Positions 26,686-36,594 of a stretch of DNA of 64,000 bases are shown piece by piece. The stretch covers positions 600,885-664,884 of the forward strand of contig NZ_GL891979.1 in NCBI RefSeq assembly GCF_000213555.1, given 5' to 3'. Below the pieces are notes generated by a model. It was not told where the DNA came from. It searched no databases and saw nothing but the letters and a program-made list of their open reading frames with translations. Origin of the DNA: Dysgonomonas gadei ATCC BAA-286. Its GTDB lineage: Bacteria > Bacteroidota > Bacteroidia > Bacteroidales > Dysgonomonadaceae. The position numbers were made by a program, and so were the translations under genes. Position 1 is the stretch's first letter. Each line of letters begins with the position of its first letter.

Positions 26686-28272
26686 TCAAAGCTCTATTTC
26701 ATAATCGATATCCATCTGGTTTATAAAATACATGTCGTGCGATACGAGCAATACCGTTCCTCCAAAATCCCGGACTGTAGCAGTGAGTATCTCAATATTC
26801 CGGATATCGATGTTGTTTGTCGGTTCGTCCAGGATAAATATATCAGGTGTGTTAGAGGATACCATCAGGCAACTGAGAGCAAGTTTCATTTTTTCACCGC
26901 CACTGAGAAGAGCGCACTCTTTATCCCAGGACTGGTAAGAGAAAAGAAAGCGGTTGAGTATCGTTTTTATTTCATGTTCTTGCAGTCCTGTACTAAATTG
27001 CTGTATTTGTTCATAAACCGTCAGTCTGTTATTGATGATAGAATATTCCTGATCGAGATACACGTGAGTGAAACCGGCCAGTTCCAATATCCCCTGCTGA
27101 GGTAACAATTGTCCTGTAATTAGTTTCAATAAAGTAGTCTTACCCGATCCGTTACTACCTCGAAGCAATATTCGCTCACCACTCTTTATCTGGAAATTCA
27201 GTGGATCCTTCCACAAAGAATTATCATTGTAGCTGAAATTTATATCTTTTGCCGAAACCAGTATTTTTCCCGCATGCAGCCCTGATTCACTGAAATCTGT
27301 TCTCATTGCTTTCATATCGGGCATGGATTTTCGTATATCGTTGATATTCTCTCTTAAAGATCCCATCTTCTGTTCATGTGTGCCTTTCTGTTTTGCTGTA
27401 CTGTTTTCTGCTTTGTTTCGTAATGTGTTGACCACAATACGGGCTATTCCTTTCTGCTCAACATTTTTTTTATTACGAATATCCCGTTTTTGATTTCGTT
27501 CCGCTATTTCCCTCGCTGTTTTACGTGCAAGGCGCAGTTCTTTTTCCTGTTCTTCCAGCTTTACCTGCAAAGATAGTACTTCTTGCTCTTTTTGGATTTT
27601 ATAGAACTCGTAATTTCCTGCATAATAAGTAATTCCATCCTTTCTCAACTCATAGGTTTCCGGCAATAAGTTAAGAAGAGCCCTGTCGTGGCTGATGATA
27701 ACCATTGCCTTACGGGATGATGTGATGAAATCATACAATTTTCCCCGATAGTGATAATCGAGGTGGTTTGTTGGTTCATCGAACAGGATAAGCCCCGGTT
27801 CATGTATGTCTATACCTGCAAGAAACAACCTCGTTTTTTCACCTCCGCTGAGACTATCCAAAGATGCTGTAAGCGGGAGATGTCCCATTCCCCACTGGGA
27901 TAATGCAGTTTGGGAACGTTCTTCTATTGTCCAGTCATCGTTAAGTAAATAAAAGTTTTGAGAGGAAGCATCGTTATTGAGAATTGCATGCAAAGCTCTT
28001 AACTTACTGTCTATTCGCAACGCCTGAGCCACAGTCATCTGGTTATACTGCCCAAAATGCTGTGGTATATAGTATGGATCAGACGAACAGATTATTTCGC
28101 CCGATGAAGGCTTTAAATCTCCTTTCAGCAAATGCATTAAAGTCGATTTGCCAGAACCGTTATCTCCTATCAGAGCTATTTTCTGCCCTTTAGTTAATGA
28201 AAAACTGACACCCTGAAAAAGAACTTCTTTATCAGGATGTGTATATGTTAATTGTTGTACGGAAATACACAT
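26686..28272 (-). CDS. ABC-F family ATPase (ribosome-associated)
   Basis: The frame opens upstream, but the ATG at 28272 (MCISVQQLTYTHPDKEVLFQ) starts exactly at the first ABC domain, giving 528 residues. Two ATPase domains lack membrane segments: Walker A GDNGSGKST, signature LSGGEKTR and Walker B ILFDEPTNHLD in the first; GSNGSGKTT, LSGGEKMK and FILDEPTNNID in the second. They are joined by a charged linker (LEEQEKELRLARKTAREIAE), as in ABC-F proteins that bind the ribosomal E site. It could be a translation factor of the Uup/YbiT kind or an antibiotic-resistance protector of the Lsa/Vga kind; the sequence alone does not decide. Confidence 0.9.
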   Translation of the reverse strand: MCISVQQLTYTHPDKEVLFQGVSFSLTKGQKIALIGDNGSGKSTLMHLLKGDLKPSSGEIICSSDPYYIPQHFGQYNQMTVAQALRIDSKLRALHAILNNDASSQNFYLLNDDWTIEERSQTALSQWGMGHLPLTASLDSLSGGEKTRLFLAGIDIHEPGLILFDEPTNHLDYHYRGKLYDFITSSRKAMVIISHDRALLNLLPETYELRKDGITYYAGNYEFYKIQKEQEVLSLQVKLEEQEKELRLARKTAREIAERNQKRDIRNKKNVEQKGIARIVVNTLRNKAENSTAKQKGTHEQKMGSLRENINDIRKSMPDMKAMRTDFSESGLHAGKILVSAKDINFSYNDNSLWKDPLNFQIKSGERILLRGSNGSGKTTLLKLITGQLLPQQGILELAGFTHVYLDQEYSIINNRLTVYEQIQQFSTGLQEHEIKTILNRFLFSYQSWDKECALLSGGEKMKLALSCLMVSSNTPDIFILDEPTNNIDIRNIEILTATVRDFGGTVLLVSHDMYFINQMDIDYEIEL

Positions 28273-28640
28273 GATAGATATAATTTTAAAATATTGAAAA
28301 CTTGGATACCCCGAACACGGCATAATTAATGCCAGTACAGAGTGCCAGAAATGATATCCGTCTTACATACCGGATAGAAGCATTGTATTTGCTTTGCTGA
28401 TTTAAGAATTACATGTTGGTATAAAAAATGACTGGGAAACAGATATTAAAAATATACTGTATAGTCAATTAAACAATTGAGAAATAAACCTGTGTATGGT
28501 AAAAGTTTTTTTACATTCTCATCGGAGTGTTTTTATTGTTCGGGGTAAAAGTAGTAAATGTTATCGATAAAGGCAATATATTTACAATCTTTTGTTTCGA
28601 CCAATCACATTCTGTTGTGAAAACTTTTCGCTAAAAGTCT
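28273..28640. other. Intergenic gap before the tRNA, no gene seen
   Basis: About 370 bp of AT-rich sequence between the ABC-F start and the tRNA promoter. I see no open frame or RNA of note. It must contain the ABC-F promoter, but no convincing box is identified. Confidence 0.5.
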
Positions 28641-28669
28641 TTTGTTTTAACCAAAATATACTATCTTTG
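28641..28669 (+). promoter_or_regulatory. tRNA-Arg promoter
   Basis: TTTG (28641-28644) and the perfect -7 box TATCTTTG (28662-28669) are separated by 17 bp, matching the Bacteroidetes -33/-7 consensus, 23 bp before the tRNA. Confidence 0.75.
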
Positions 28670-28692
28670 CACTCGCTAAAAGCAAAAAGGAT

Positions 28693-28766
28693 GGTCCCGT
28701 AGCTCAGCTGGATAGAGCAACAGCCTTCTAAGCTGTGGGTCAAGCGTTCGAATCGCTTCGGGATCA
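28693..28766 (+). tRNA. tRNA-Arg (anticodon UCU)
   Basis: A complete cloverleaf: acceptor GGTCCCG with CGGGATC, D-arm TAGCTCAGCTGGATAGAGCA, anticodon stem ACAGC/GCTGT with loop CTTCTAA (anticodon TCT, reading AGA codons), T-arm AAGCGTTCGAATCGCTT. The discriminator base is A and CCA is not encoded. No integrated element is seen at its 3' end. Confidence 0.97.
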
Positions 28767-28784
28767 CTTATATCGTAAATTAAA

Positions 28785-28817
28785 TAGCTGCAAACAAATT
28801 GTTTGTAGCTATTTTTT
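28785..28817 (+). terminator. tRNA-Arg terminator
   Basis: An 11-bp stem, TAGCTGCAAAC with GTTTGTAGCTA, loop of 5, is followed by TTTTTT, 19 bp past the tRNA. Confidence 0.85.
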
Positions 28818-29047
28818 ATTTTATGCTTGCATGACATTTACTCAACACATCTATTTTTTACTCCTATGAATTTATTTTTTCGCTACTATCCTTACATGCC
28901 GAATATATGGGGGAACAGATAAGTACGGAGATTGAGATGGTAAAGTCTGTAAATAGTAGAAGTTGTGTGAATATTGCGGGATAGATTATTATCTTTAAAC
29001 CTTGTAAAAAGTATTTCAAACTAATTATAACAAAGAGTTCTCTAGTT

Positions 29048-32000
29048 ATGGAAAATGAGCAAAGTAAACTTAATATTGAATTTTCTTATCTGCCTGTTGT
29101 AAACTTTGCCATGCAACAGAATCGGGTATCTGTTATACGTGATTTTTCGATAGAAAACCTGACAGAAGAAATACTAAAGGATTTAAGGATAGAGTTAACT
29201 GCAGATCCCGGCTTCGCAACGGCTATTCCTATATCCGTAGAAATAATCAATGCAAAAGAAAAGATAAGAGTCGAAATACCTAAGTTAAATCTCTCTGCCG
29301 GTTACTTTGCCCAACTTACAGAACGCATATCCGGAGATATATCGCTAAAGATATATTCAAAAGAGGAACTCCTGTTTGAAGAAAAATACCCTATCAATGT
29401 TTTGGCTTACGATCAGTGGGGAGGTATTGCTGTTTTACCGGAAATGTTATCTGCATTTGTTACGCCAAATCATCCGGCAACACTACCTGTAATCAAACGG
29501 GCGGCAACTATCCTGGAACAATGGACAGGTAGCCCGTCATTGGACGAATACCAAAGCCGAAATCCCGATAGAGTACAAAAACAAATGGCTGCCATATATA
29601 CAGCCATTGCCGAACAGGAAATTATATACAGCACTGTACCCGCTAGTTTTGAAGACTACGGACAACGAATCCGACTTGTAGATTCAGTGATGACTCAAAA
29701 ACTGGGTACTTGCCTTGATATGGCCTTGCTATATGCCTCATGCCTGGAAGCAATTGGAATACACCCGCTTATTATAGTGGTTAACGGACATGCATTCGCA
29801 GGAGGATGGCTTGTACCGGAAACATCTCCCGACAGTGTGATTGAGGATGTCTCTCTGATTAATAAGAGAATAGCTGACGGTATTAATGATATCACACTAG
29901 TCGAGACCACCTGCATGAATATGGGACAAAATATCGATTTCGATCAGGCTGTAAAAATTGCCAACAAGTGTATTTCACAACCCGGTTTCATATTAGCTAT
30001 AGATATAAAGAGGACTCGTTTTTCAGGAATTAAACCAATTCCGCAACGAATATTGAATGGGCAACATTGGGAAATAAAAGAAGAAGTATTGCCCGTCTCA
30101 GACAGGTCACAAGCAACACCTCAAACTATAAATCCTTACGATTTGTCAGGAATAAGTTCAGAGGTTGTTGTTACCAAACAGTTACTGTGGGAGCGCAAAC
30201 TTCTCGATTTAAGCCTGCGGAATAATCTCCTGAATATAAGGATCACAAAGAATACATTGCAACTCATTTCTGCTAATCTCGATTTATTCGAAGATGCATT
30301 AGCCGATGGAGAAGAATTTAGAATAATGCATAAACCCACCGATTGGGACAATCCATTGTTTGATTATGGACTTTACAAATCAGTTTCAGATGCCGATCCT
30401 ATAACAGACCTGATAAAATCTGAATTGACGCAAAAACGGCTTCGCTCTTATCTGACCGAAAACGAACTGGGCAAAGCCCTTACGTACTTGTACCGTTCGT
30501 CACGTACAGCCATGGAGGAGAACGGGGCTAATACGTTGTATATAGCCTTAGGTTTATTGAAATGGTACGAAACAAAATCGAGTGAGCGTCCGCGCTATGC
30601 ACCAATACTGCTTATCCCTGTCGAAATAATACGTAAATCGGCAGCAAAAGGCTATGTAATACGTTCCAGGGAGGAAGAAACAATGATGAACATTACATTG
30701 TTGGAAATGCTTCGCCAGAATTTCAATATTACTATTTCAGGATTAGACCCTCTGCCCGTGGATGATAGTGGTGTGAATGTTAAACTCATTTATTCAATTA
30801 TTAGAAACAGCATAAAAAATCAGCCAAAATGGGATGTGGAGGAACAAGCAATTTTAGGACTGTTCTCTTTCAATAAGTTTATCATGTGGAACGACATTCA
30901 TAATAATTCTCATAAGCTTATTGAGAATAATGTTGTTTCCAGCCTTATGAACGGTAAGATAGAATGGAACGTTGAGGAGTGTGAAGTTGATGCTAAAACA
31001 CTGGATAGCACGATTCCTCCCGACGAGATAGTTTTGCCGATCAGTGCCGACTCTTCGCAGTTGGAGGCCATTTGGGAAGCATCCGAAGGCCGAAATTTCA
31101 TCTTACATGGCCCTCCCGGAACAGGGAAGTCGCAAACAATTACGAATCTCATAGCTAATGCTTTATATAAAGGTAAACGAGTTTTGTTTGTTGCTGAAAA
31201 GATGGCGGCATTGTCGGTAGTTCAACGCCGTCTCGAAGCTATCGGTTTAGCTCCCTTTTGCTTGGAATTACATTCTAACAAGACAAAAAAGGGGATGATC
31301 CTTTCGCAGCTAAAAGAAACAACTGAGATCGTAAAGACTACACCTCCTGAAGATTTTAAGCAGGAAGCTGAGCGTATTTTTGCCTTGCGCACTGAAATGA
31401 ATAAGTATATCGAGGCTTTGCACAAGGTATATCCGTTCGGCATTTCGCTTTACGATGCTATTGTAAAATATCAACAAATAGATACTGATCCTCTATTTAA
31501 TATACCCGAAGTACTTTTATCTGAACTGGATAAAAACAGGCTTCAACAATGGCATGAAACAATAGAGCAGCTGATATCCACAGCGAATGCTTGCGGGCAT
31601 CCGTATAAGCATCCTTTGACAGGTATTACTATCGGACAATACTCGTCCACAATCAAAGACGAAGCGTCAAAAAGCATTCAAGGTCTGATCAGCCTTATAT
31701 CAGATATTCGAAAGCAGCTCGATCAATTACCGGGTCTATTTGCAGAATTTGATGTCTACAAGGATAAGCAGAATACAAGAACTGTAACAAACATAATTGA
31801 TAAGCTACTAAATATACCGGAACTTACTTCTGCGTTACTTATATCACCTCAACTAAGCGAGATTTTAGACGAATACAGCGATGTGTGCGAGCATGGAAAA
31901 AACAGAGATCGCTTAAAACAAAGCTTACTCTCGAGATTCTCGGAAGGAGTATTGTCTCTTGATGCCAGGAAAATGCTGTTCGACTGGAATCAGACCTTAA

Positions 32001-34849
32001 ATAAATGGTTTATCCCTAAATTTTTCGGACAGAGATCTATAAAGAAGCAACTTATAATATATGCAACCTGTCAATTAAGCAAAGATCAAATATCATCAAC
32101 TTTAGAGGATATAATCGAATATCAATCGGAACAAACCTATTTGAAAAAATATGAGGAAGATATGCCTCTGTACTTTAAGAAGTATGGACGTAATGGTAAC
32201 GAAGATTGGAAAACAATACAACAGATTATTACAGACACTTCAATTATTAATTCATTAATACTGGAACATACAAAAGATATATCCAAAGCCATAAATATAA
32301 AGCGTGTGTTATCTCTACAGTTATCAGACGGGATCAATACATTCAGGGGAATGCATGGTGAAGCACTGATTACAATAAACAATCTGATACCGAAGCTAGA
32401 TCAGCAAGAACAACTGTTATATAGTGTATTGGGAACAAGTGAAGATGTTTTGTACAAACAATCGAACAACTGGATAGATTCTGTTTTGGAGCAGCTTAAC
32501 ATTTGGTACGATAATCTGGATAAACTTAAAGACTGGTATCAATGGTTACTTGTCTATAACAAGATGCAAGCTCTGCAAATAGGTTTTATCGCCGATCAAT
32601 ACAAAAATGACAACATTGAAACAGCCAATCTTCTGAATATATTCTATAAAAGCTTTTACAAAGCTGTAGTCGAATATATTATCTCCAAAGAGCCAAATCT
32701 GCAACTGTTTAAAGGGAAAATATTCAATGATACAATAGAAAAATACAAAAGGCTGGTTGCCGACTTTGAACAATTGACACGAAAAGAGTTGGTAGCTAAG
32801 CTAGCGGCTAACCTTCCATCTTTTACAAGAGAAGCAACTCAAAACTCGGAAGTGGGCATTCTGCAACGAAACATCAGGAACAATGCCCGTGGCATTTCTA
32901 TCCGCAGATTATTCGATCTTATACCTACTCTGCTGCCAAGGATGTGCCCGTGTATGTTGATGAGTCCTATATCTGTTGCTCAGTATATAGACGTGGATGC
33001 AGATAAATTTGACCTTATAGTATTTGATGAAGCATCACAGATGCCGACTTATGAAGCGGTGGGAGCTATTGCCCGAGGGAAAAATGTAGTGATAGTCGGT
33101 GACCCGAAACAAATGCCTCCAACTAATTTCTTTTCTGTAAATTCTACAGACGAAGACAATATTGAAATGGAAGATCTGGAAAGTATTCTGGACGACTGCT
33201 TAGCTCTTTCTATGCCATCCAAATATTTACTCTGGCACTACCGGAGTAAGCATGAAAGTTTGATTGCTTTTAGTAATTCGGAATATTATGACAATAAACT
33301 ATTGACATTCCCTTCACCTGATAATATTGAATCTAAGGTCAGGTTTGTTCCTATTGACGGGCATTATGATAAGGGTAAATCCCGGCAAAATAAAGCGGAA
33401 GCACAAGCTATTGTAGACGAAATAGTAAGAAGGCTGAAAGATGAGAAACTGAGAAAAAGAAGCATCGGTGTCGTTACATTCAGTTCAGTGCAACAATCTC
33501 TTATAGAGGATTTACTGTCGGATGTTTTCTTGTTCAATTCTCAGTTCGAGAGTCTGGCATTAGAATGTGAAGAGCCTATATTTATCAAGAATCTGGAAAA
33601 TGTACAAGGAGACGAAAGAGATGTTATTCTGTTTTCGGTAGGATATGGCCCGGATAAGGATGGGCGGATAAGTATGAATTTCGGTCCTCTCAATAGAGAG
33701 GGGGGAGAGCGCAGGCTGAATGTAGCCGTATCGAGAGCCAGATACGAAATGATAATATATTCTACTTTACGCTCCGATCAAATTGACCTTAACCGGACAG
33801 GTGCAGTCGGTGTTGCGGGACTTAAACGTTTCTTGGAATATGCCGAAAAAGGAGGGCAAATAGCAAATAGAACGCAAAATACAGTTGCTGAATATTCAAT
33901 AAACAATCTGATAGCCAGCCAACTCGAAAAATTAGGATACAAAGTCGATACGAATATCGGTTGCTCAGGCTATAGAATAGATATTGGCATTGTAGATAAG
34001 GATAATCCGTCCAGATATAGACTTGGTATTATATGTGACGGGGAGAATTACAGGCGGGCTAAAATGGTTCGGGATAGGGAAATCGTACAGAATAGCGTAC
34101 TAAGAATGCTTGGATGGAAAATACTTAAGATATGGACTTTAGACTGGTGGGAGAATCCCGATGCGGTTTTGGCGGCTATAGAGGAAGCTTTGATTGCCAA
34201 AGAAACAGATGTTGTTGATATAGAAGTTATAACTCCGCAAAAAAATGTAGAGACGGAAAGTGAGATGACAATGGATATATCATCTCCGGCCGAACTTGTT
34301 GAGAATAATATATCATCCTACCGGATATCAGCATTAATGCCTTCTCCATATGGCGGTGAGGAGTTCTTCTATCCGGGACACAGGGCAGTCATACTGAATC
34401 AGATCAAGGAAGTCATGGAGACAGAAGCACCCATAAGCAAATCGTTGCTTTGTAAAAGAGTACTTGCGGCATGGGGTATTTCAAGATTAGGACAGCGTTT
34501 AGACGGTTATCTTAATGAACTGTTGCTGTCTACTCCTTTTTATGTGTCACATTATGAGGATTTATCTTTCTATTGGTTGAATGAAGAGCAATATATGGAA
34601 TATGATCTTTTCCGAACAGGATTGAGAGATGCTGTTGATCTTCCACCCGAAGAAGTAGCCAATGCGATGAAGCATATACTGACAGATGAGATAAGTTTAC
34701 CCACAACAGATTTATCAAGGTTATCAGCCCAGCTTTTGGGTTTTTCCCGGGGTGGATCGAATGTTGATGCCGCAATGCATCGGGGGATAGTTAAAGCTAT
34801 GGATAAAGGCTGTTTGAAAGTAGAAAATGGACGTGCGGTAATAATATAG
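29048..34849 (+). CDS. Hhe-like defence protein: DUF4011, SF1 helicase, endonuclease, DUF3320
   Basis: A single 1933-residue protein. Residues about 150-330 look like a transglutaminase/cysteine-protease fold: KLGTCLDMALLYASCLEA with Cys222, and VVNGHAFAGGW with His248. A DUF4011-like segment (LWERKLLDLSLRNNLLN, about 380) follows. The superfamily 1 helicase spans about 660-1600, with Walker A HGPPGTGKSQT (about 687), motif II FDEASQMP (about 1325), motif III GDPKQMPP and motif VI VAVSRARYEM. An MTES_1575/Vsr-type nuclease fold (about 1619-1705) contains GYRIDIGIVDK and LGIICDGENYR. DUF3320 is near 1745-1840. This order matches the DUF4011-helicase-Vsr (Hhe) antiphage family. It ends 1 bp from the convergent retron RT gene. 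The exact defence mechanism is unknown. Confidence 0.85.
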   Translation: MENEQSKLNIEFSYLPVVNFAMQQNRVSVIRDFSIENLTEEILKDLRIELTADPGFATAIPISVEIINAKEKIRVEIPKLNLSAGYFAQLTERISGDISLKIYSKEELLFEEKYPINVLAYDQWGGIAVLPEMLSAFVTPNHPATLPVIKRAATILEQWTGSPSLDEYQSRNPDRVQKQMAAIYTAIAEQEIIYSTVPASFEDYGQRIRLVDSVMTQKLGTCLDMALLYASCLEAIGIHPLIIVVNGHAFAGGWLVPETSPDSVIEDVSLINKRIADGINDITLVETTCMNMGQNIDFDQAVKIANKCISQPGFILAIDIKRTRFSGIKPIPQRILNGQHWEIKEEVLPVSDRSQATPQTINPYDLSGISSEVVVTKQLLWERKLLDLSLRNNLLNIRITKNTLQLISANLDLFEDALADGEEFRIMHKPTDWDNPLFDYGLYKSVSDADPITDLIKSELTQKRLRSYLTENELGKALTYLYRSSRTAMEENGANTLYIALGLLKWYETKSSERPRYAPILLIPVEIIRKSAAKGYVIRSREEETMMNITLLEMLRQNFNITISGLDPLPVDDSGVNVKLIYSIIRNSIKNQPKWDVEEQAILGLFSFNKFIMWNDIHNNSHKLIENNVVSSLMNGKIEWNVEECEVDAKTLDSTIPPDEIVLPISADSSQLEAIWEASEGRNFILHGPPGTGKSQTITNLIANALYKGKRVLFVAEKMAALSVVQRRLEAIGLAPFCLELHSNKTKKGMILSQLKETTEIVKTTPPEDFKQEAERIFALRTEMNKYIEALHKVYPFGISLYDAIVKYQQIDTDPLFNIPEVLLSELDKNRLQQWHETIEQLISTANACGHPYKHPLTGITIGQYSSTIKDEASKSIQGLISLISDIRKQLDQLPGLFAEFDVYKDKQNTRTVTNIIDKLLNIPELTSALLISPQLSEILDEYSDVCEHGKNRDRLKQSLLSRFSEGVLSLDARKMLFDWNQTLNKWFIPKFFGQRSIKKQLIIYATCQLSKDQISSTLEDIIEYQSEQTYLKKYEEDMPLYFKKYGRNGNEDWKTIQQIITDTSIINSLILEHTKDISKAINIKRVLSLQLSDGINTFRGMHGEALITINNLIPKLDQQEQLLYSVLGTSEDVLYKQSNNWIDSVLEQLNIWYDNLDKLKDWYQWLLVYNKMQALQIGFIADQYKNDNIETANLLNIFYKSFYKAVVEYIISKEPNLQLFKGKIFNDTIEKYKRLVADFEQLTRKELVAKLAANLPSFTREATQNSEVGILQRNIRNNARGISIRRLFDLIPTLLPRMCPCMLMSPISVAQYIDVDADKFDLIVFDEASQMPTYEAVGAIARGKNVVIVGDPKQMPPTNFFSVNSTDEDNIEMEDLESILDDCLALSMPSKYLLWHYRSKHESLIAFSNSEYYDNKLLTFPSPDNIESKVRFVPIDGHYDKGKSRQNKAEAQAIVDEIVRRLKDEKLRKRSIGVVTFSSVQQSLIEDLLSDVFLFNSQFESLALECEEPIFIKNLENVQGDERDVILFSVGYGPDKDGRISMNFGPLNREGGERRLNVAVSRARYEMIIYSTLRSDQIDLNRTGAVGVAGLKRFLEYAEKGGQIANRTQNTVAEYSINNLIASQLEKLGYKVDTNIGCSGYRIDIGIVDKDNPSRYRLGIICDGENYRRAKMVRDREIVQNSVLRMLGWKILKIWTLDWWENPDAVLAAIEEALIAKETDVVDIEVITPQKNVETESEMTMDISSPAELVENNISSYRISALMPSPYGGEEFFYPGHRAVILNQIKEVMETEAPISKSLLCKRVLAAWGISRLGQRLDGYLNELLLSTPFYVSHYEDLSFYWLNEEQYMEYDLFRTGLRDAVDLPPEEVANAMKHILTDEISLPTTDLSRLSAQLLGFSRGGSNVDAAMHRGIVKAMDKGCLKVENGRAVII

Positions 34850-34850
34850 T

Positions 34851-36017
34851 CTATACCTTTTTTAAGGCGGCAATAGACTTTTTTACATATTCATTATCAG
34901 GCTCTACCATAAGCCAGAAATTGAGATAGCCCATTAACCGTTTCATATAAGAAGGGTCGGTTGAACTAATAAATCGTTGATGTTCAGCCAGACCCTTTGT
35001 TAAAATATAATGAACATTTTTTCTTACTTCACGCTTCTTTGCTTTGGGAATCATTAGCTTTTCGCCTGAACTAACGGAAATGCCGGTAACAATCTTTCGC
35101 TTCTTCTCTGTCAGGAAACGGGTCTTTTTTCGTTGCAATACAAACTTTTCTTCCCTTATTATACGATCAATTTCGGATAGGGTAAGTTCAAAAGAGATAT
35201 TTTCTCCTGAAAAGGTTAAATCATCAGCATAGCGGGTATATGTCAGATTACTTTTTTCGGCAACAGAAGCCAATTTCATATCCATATCATATGCAATAAT
35301 ATTGCTAAGGGTGGGGCTGGTTACTGCACCTTGAGGAAGTTTATTTTCAAGAGTACATAATTCTGCCAATACCTGTGATATATTAGCAGGATATCCGATT
35401 CTTCGAAATGCTTTTATTATTCTGTGCTTTTTTATTGAACCGAAGAAGTCGGTAATATCGGCTTTTAATATTTGTTTATTCCCTAAATGGGTTTTTGCAT
35501 TATGCGTAACAGATATGTTTTGACGAAATCCCATGCTTGCAGGATGCACATTTACAGAGAGTAATATACGTTTATAGATTATTTTTTGAACATTCAGCAA
35601 GGTTGCATCAGGTGCCGATATTGTACGATACCCCCCACTTCTTTTACCCAGTTTGAAGTGAGAGTAATGGTCAGAAGTATCTTTTAATATCCCGATCAAC
35701 GTATTTTTATCAATAATTAAAAAGTTTGCACACCAGGTTATGGCTCCATCATCGAAAGGTAAAGGTTCGGAAAATATACGGGCGAAGATACTTTGCCTTT
35801 TGGCTTTTTTCTCTGTATTGCTTTTCTTTTTATGTAAAAATGAGAAAATAGATTTTTTATTATTTTCCTTTTTCGTTTCTCCTCTATCATAGTTATCTGC
35901 GTTACGATTATAGCCACTTGTATTTCTGTTGTAGTCGTCTTTTCCTCCTGAGTTAAAGAGTTTGTAAAGCAACCATAATCCCAAAGCTATAATAAGTATG
36001 ACTAAGATTGTATTCAT
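34851..36017 (-). CDS. Retron reverse transcriptase with N-terminal membrane anchor
   Basis: 388 residues. Residues 3-21 (TILVILIIALGLWLLYKLF) form one membrane helix, followed by an Asn/Tyr/Lys-rich linker to about residue 75. The RT domain then shows, in order, YRTISAPDA, the retron NAxxH motif as NAKTH (173-177), the catalytic KADITDFF (Asp187), PQGAVTSP (228-235), YADD (263-266) and the retron VTG triplet (310-312). NAxxH and VTG distinguish retron RTs from group II intron and DGR enzymes. The msr-msd RNA lies 9 bp upstream of its ATG. The RT makes branched msDNA; the anchor suggests the complex is held at the inner membrane. No other effector is adjacent, so the anchor itself may be part of the effector. 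Confidence 0.9.
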   Translation of the reverse strand: MNTILVILIIALGLWLLYKLFNSGGKDDYNRNTSGYNRNADNYDRGETKKENNKKSIFSFLHKKKSNTEKKAKRQSIFARIFSEPLPFDDGAITWCANFLIIDKNTLIGILKDTSDHYSHFKLGKRSGGYRTISAPDATLLNVQKIIYKRILLSVNVHPASMGFRQNISVTHNAKTHLGNKQILKADITDFFGSIKKHRIIKAFRRIGYPANISQVLAELCTLENKLPQGAVTSPTLSNIIAYDMDMKLASVAEKSNLTYTRYADDLTFSGENISFELTLSEIDRIIREEKFVLQRKKTRFLTEKKRKIVTGISVSSGEKLMIPKAKKREVRKNVHYILTKGLAEHQRFISSTDPSYMKRLMGYLNFWLMVEPDNEYVKKSIAALKKV

Positions 36018-36026
36018 CGTTTAAAT

Positions 36027-36188
36027 AAAAAGAGGATGGGCGTTTACTTTCAGTAATACTTTGATTTATACCTAAGAATCTGAAAGGTTCAGGTAATAAA
36101 TCAAAGTATTACTGAATCTCAGAAAAGGCATGAACCAACGAGGCGACTACACCTCTTTTTTGCTAAATCTTTTACTCATCCTCTTTTA
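36027..36188 (-). ncRNA. Retron msr-msd RNA
   Basis: All parts of a retron RNA are visible in minus-strand order. The a1 segment (36177-36188) pairs 11 of 12 with a2 (36027-36038). A TTTAGC motif gives a candidate branching G at 36163. An msr hairpin GAGG/CCTC lies at 36140-36155. The msd hairpin at 36050-36115 has a 20-bp perfect outer stem (CAGTAATACTTTGATTTAT on one side), an ACCT/AGGT inner helix and a terminal GAATC/GGTTC loop. The TTAGC context of the branch G matches the layout of retron Ec86. It is directly upstream of the RT gene, as in all known retrons. Confidence 0.88.
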
Positions 36189-36196
36189 CAAAAATA
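36189..36196 (-). promoter_or_regulatory. Candidate -7 box of the retron
   Basis: TATTTTTG on the minus strand directly abuts a1, so transcription would begin within a1. No clear -33 box is visible. Confidence 0.5.
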
Positions 36197-36594
36197 GTTA
36201 TTTTTATCAGATATTAGTTGTAAAGAATAGGAAGGCGTTAAAATATATGGATTTATTTTATGAAAGGATTTAATGAAAACATCCGGTATAACTATGTATA
36301 GGTTTCTAAGGTTCAAAGCTAGATAATAAGAGATTTTTTTATTAGAAATGCAGACTCATAAATATCTCGTTTCATCTTAATATTCTAGGTTCCTTTTTAT
36401 TATAAATACATAACTTCTGATTTAGGGTGACATCAGAACCATATTATTTTCAATTTTAACATTTAAACGGATAATATCATTTACTATAATACGACTTTAT
36501 CTCATCCTACTTTTTCAAAATAATCCTTTAACTTTGCTTTATATTTATATCTAATGAATAATTATTCTTTGCAATTATAACGGGAGTTGAAAGA
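36197..36594. other. AT-rich divergent gap, no gene seen
   Basis: This 400-bp stretch separates the retron from the ECF sigma gene. Stops occur in all frames, and I recognise no repeat or RNA. It should hold the sigma gene promoter. Confidence 0.5.

Noticed and set aside
28582..28767. 61-codon minus-strand frame over the tRNA
   Set aside because: It runs through the tRNA-Arg gene in antisense and has no coding features.
34851..36017. RT as a group II intron or diversity-generating retroelement enzyme
   Set aside because: No maturase/X-HNH domains or template repeat, and the retron motifs NAxxH and VTG plus an msr-msd RNA are present.
36050..36115. Long inverted repeat read as a terminator or insertion-sequence end
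   Set aside because: Its position between paired a1/a2 segments and directly before a retron RT explains it better as the msd stem.
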